Below, piece after piece: positions 6,273-8,140 of a DNA stretch of 8,140 nucleotides. The stretch covers positions 1 through 8,140 of the forward strand of contig DAIOHQ010000224.1 in assembly GCA_036744635.1 (NCBI GenBank), in the 5' to 3' direction. The notes beneath the pieces are model-generated. The model was not told where the DNA came from and did not search any database. It was given only the letters and a program-made list of their open reading frames with translations. The position numbers and the translations under genes are program-made. Origin of the DNA: DAIOHQ01 sp036744635 (lineage in GTDB: Bacteria; Planctomycetota; Phycisphaerae; Tepidisphaerales; Tepidisphaeraceae). Numbering within the stretch: position 1 is the first letter of the stretch; each line of letters opens with the position of its first letter.

Positions 6273-8081
6273 ATGCCTACTTTCAATCGACTGGATCAGG
6301 AACAGTTTGAAAAGGCCAGGGACCTGCTGGAGGCCGCCCCCAGCGCGGAGATGGGGTTTGTCAAATCCCTGTTTTTCGGAAGACTGAAGTTTGAAGACCT
6401 GTCTCCATATCCGCACCACGACCCGGATGAGGCGAAGCGAACGGACGAGCTGATCGCGCAGGTGGATGCGTTTCTGCGGGCGCATGTCGATCCCGATCGC
6501 ATCGATGCCGAGGAGCGCATTGGGCAGGAGGTGATTGACGGGCTGGGAAAACTGGGCGTGCTGGGGATGACCGTGCCCAAGGAATACGGCGGCGGCGGAT
6601 ATTCCCATACTTCCTATTGCCGCGTGCTGGAGCATGTCTCGCAGTGGTGCGCCTCGACGGCGGTGTTGATCGGCGCCCATCAGTCGATCGGCCTCAAAGC
6701 GCTGCTGCTGATGGGCAGCGAGCAGCAGAAGCGGGAATTCCTGCCCGCGCTGGCGTCCGGCGAGAAGCTGGCGGCCTTTTCGCTGAGCGAGCCGGAGGTG
6801 GGTTCGGATGCGGCCAACGTGCAGACGCAGGCGCATCTCAGCGAGGATGGCAATTATTGGATACTGAACGGCGAAAAGAAGTATGCCACCAACGCGGCGC
6901 TGGCCGGCATGATCACGGTGATGGCGAAGACCCCGGTCACCGAAGATGGGAAGACCCGGCAGAAGGTGACGGCGTTTCTGGTGACGCCCGACCTCCCCGG
7001 ATTCGAAATCGTCAGCCCCAATCGCAGCAAGTGCGGCATCCGCGGAAGCTGGCAGGCCACGCTGCGCTTCACGAACATGGCGGTGCCAAAGGAACGCATT
7101 CTGGGGCAACTTGGCAAGGGATTGAAGGTGGCGCTCAGCGTTCTGGATTACGGGCGATGCACTCTTAGCGCCGGTTGCGTGGGGGGCGCCAAGAAGGCAC
7201 TGGCGCTGGCGGTCGAGCACGCCAGGTCGCGCGTGCAGTTTGGCCGGCCAATCGGCGAATTCCAGCTCATCAAGCAGAAGATCGCGCGCATGGCCGAGAC
7301 CGCATTCGCGATGGAGGCGATGACCTACATGGCCGCATCGATGGTAGATCGCCACGCCGGCGACATCATGCTGGAAACCGCCATCAGCAAGCTGTTCTGC
7401 TCGGAAGGGCTGTGGCAGGTTATCGACGACGCCGTGCAGATCTGGGGCGGCGAGGGATACATGCGCTCGACCGGCCTGGAGCGCATGCTGCGCGACGCCC
7501 GCATCAATCGCATCGTCGAGGGAACAACCGAGGTGATGACCGCGTTCGTCGCCCTCATCGGCATGAAAGGCGTGGGGGAGGAACTGGAAGGGATCGTGCG
7601 CGCCGCCAGACAGCCGCGGAAAAATCTTGGCCGGCTCGCCCGCTTCGCCCGTTCGCAGTGGCAGGATGTGCTGATCGGGCATGACCTGGCCGATCTCCAC
7701 CCCGAACTGGAGCACGAGGCGCATGCCCTGGCGTCGCTCACCACCACTTTTGCCCGCGACATCCTGCGCCTGCTCAGCCGCCACAAGAAGGGGATTCTCG
7801 ACATGCAACTGCTGCAGCAGCGCATCGCGTGGGCGGCGGTCGATCTGTATGCGATGGCCGTGGTGCTGAGCAAGCTGCAGACGATGCTGGAGTCGCGCGG
7901 CGGCAACGGCAAGGACTCGTTGCGGCGGGACCTGCTGATCGGCAAAGCCTTCTGCCATCACGCCGCCGAACGGATCAACCACAACCTGCACGGCCTGTTC
8001 GTCAACTCCGACCGGGAAATCCTGAATGTCGCCGACGAGCTGCTGGGTTATCGCAGCGCCGAGGCGGTGAAGATGTCGTAG
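6273..8081 (+). CDS. Acyl-CoA dehydrogenase, very-long-chain (VLCAD/ACAD9) type
   Basis: This FAD enzyme makes trans-2-enoyl-CoA from acyl-CoA, the first oxidation of the cycle, and should pass electrons to an electron-transfer flavoprotein not encoded here. At 602 residues it is much longer than the usual 380-400 residue dehydrogenases. The N-terminal lead GRLKFEDLSPYP (36-47) resembles the start of mature VLCAD. The core follows: GAHQSIG (134-140), FAD/substrate segment FSLSEPEVGSD (169-179), RVQFGRPIGEFQ (320-331), and QIWGGEGYM (389-397). The catalytic base is Glu416 in IVEGTTEV, the position used by VLCAD and MCAD. Residues about 440-602 form the extra helical C-terminal domain, with HKKGI (504-508), LLQQRIA (513-519) and DLYAMAVVLS (524-533) matching my memory of VLCAD. 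In mitochondria that domain mediates dimerisation and inner-membrane binding. E. coli FadE (about 814 residues) is a different subfamily, so no symbol is given. It is the last gene visible. Confidence 0.93.
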   Translation: MPTFNRLDQEQFEKARDLLEAAPSAEMGFVKSLFFGRLKFEDLSPYPHHDPDEAKRTDELIAQVDAFLRAHVDPDRIDAEERIGQEVIDGLGKLGVLGMTVPKEYGGGGYSHTSYCRVLEHVSQWCASTAVLIGAHQSIGLKALLLMGSEQQKREFLPALASGEKLAAFSLSEPEVGSDAANVQTQAHLSEDGNYWILNGEKKYATNAALAGMITVMAKTPVTEDGKTRQKVTAFLVTPDLPGFEIVSPNRSKCGIRGSWQATLRFTNMAVPKERILGQLGKGLKVALSVLDYGRCTLSAGCVGGAKKALALAVEHARSRVQFGRPIGEFQLIKQKIARMAETAFAMEAMTYMAASMVDRHAGDIMLETAISKLFCSEGLWQVIDDAVQIWGGEGYMRSTGLERMLRDARINRIVEGTTEVMTAFVALIGMKGVGEELEGIVRAARQPRKNLGRLARFARSQWQDVLIGHDLADLHPELEHEAHALASLTTTFARDILRLLSRHKKGILDMQLLQQRIAWAAVDLYAMAVVLSKLQTMLESRGGNGKDSLRRDLLIGKAFCHHAAERINHNLHGLFVNSDREILNVADELLGYRSAEAVKMS

Positions 8082-8090
8082 CAACGCCGG

Positions 8091-8126
8091 GTGCCACAGG
8101 TCGCGGTACTCCGAGACCTGTGCCGC
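8091..8126 (+). terminator. Inverted repeat after the last gene, possible terminator or REP-like element
   Basis: CACAGGTC (8095-8102) pairs perfectly with GACCTGTG (8115-8122). Inside, after one G-A mismatch, CGG (8104-8106) pairs with CCG (8111-8113) around a TACT loop. Outside, after a C-C mismatch, GTG (8091-8093) pairs with CGC (8124-8126), one pair being a G-U wobble. It starts 10 bases after the dehydrogenase stop. No T-tract follows up to the window end, so it may be a 3'-end stabilising hairpin or one copy of a dispersed repeat. The rest of 8082-8140 shows nothing else. Confidence 0.45.
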
Positions 8127-8140
8127 GTAGCGACGCAGTA

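Noticed and set aside
6263..6273. Separate promoter for the acyl-CoA dehydrogenase gene
   Set aside because: The gap is 9 bases, and I see no convincing -35/-10 pair just upstream. Co-transcription with possible hairpin modulation is simpler.
6177..8084. 635-residue open frame on the minus strand opposite the acyl-CoA dehydrogenase gene
   Set aside because: It is a shadow of GC-biased codons. The translation is rich in His, Arg and Gln with no recognisable motif, while the plus-strand gene has a full set of catalytic residues.

Overview
The window is a GC-rich (about two-thirds G+C by eye), densely packed bacterial segment. All convincing genes lie on the + strand with overlaps or gaps of no more than 9 bases, so it reads as one stretch of an operon. 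It encodes a near-complete fatty-acid beta-oxidation pathway. No rRNA, tRNA, CRISPR array, transposase or phage gene is visible.

Layout: 3-86, possible C-terminal tail of an upstream gene (weak). 86-985, alpha/beta-hydrolase. 939-2780, FadD-like long-chain acyl-CoA ligase. 2780-4081, FadI/trifunctional-beta-type thiolase. 4086-6263, FadJ/trifunctional-alpha-type multifunctional protein (enoyl-CoA hydratase plus 3-hydroxyacyl-CoA dehydrogenase). 6273-8081, an acyl-CoA dehydrogenase of the very-long-chain (VLCAD/ACAD9) type with the extra C-terminal domain. 8082-8140 holds an inverted repeat and no gene. A second strong hairpin (6197-6232) lies inside the 3' end of the multifunctional gene, just before the dehydrogenase gene.

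How the genes fit together: the hydrolase may release fatty acids or acyl groups from an ester or thioester (inference). The ligase makes acyl-CoA with ATP. The dehydrogenase makes trans-2-enoyl-CoA. The multifunctional protein hydrates it and oxidises the product to 3-ketoacyl-CoA. The thiolase cleaves off acetyl-CoA and returns a shortened acyl-CoA. The electron-transfer flavoprotein that should accept electrons from the dehydrogenase, and any transcriptional regulator, are not in the window.

The combination resembles the mitochondrial membrane-bound long-chain system (VLCAD plus trifunctional protein) more than the E. coli FadE/FadBA set. The organism is a high-GC bacterium with good Shine-Dalgarno sites. 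VLCAD-like dehydrogenases and compact fad operons would fit Planctomycetota, Acidobacteriota or Myxococcota-like lineages, but nothing here fixes the phylum. I see a coherent catabolic operon with some unusual details, not a clearly new biological system.
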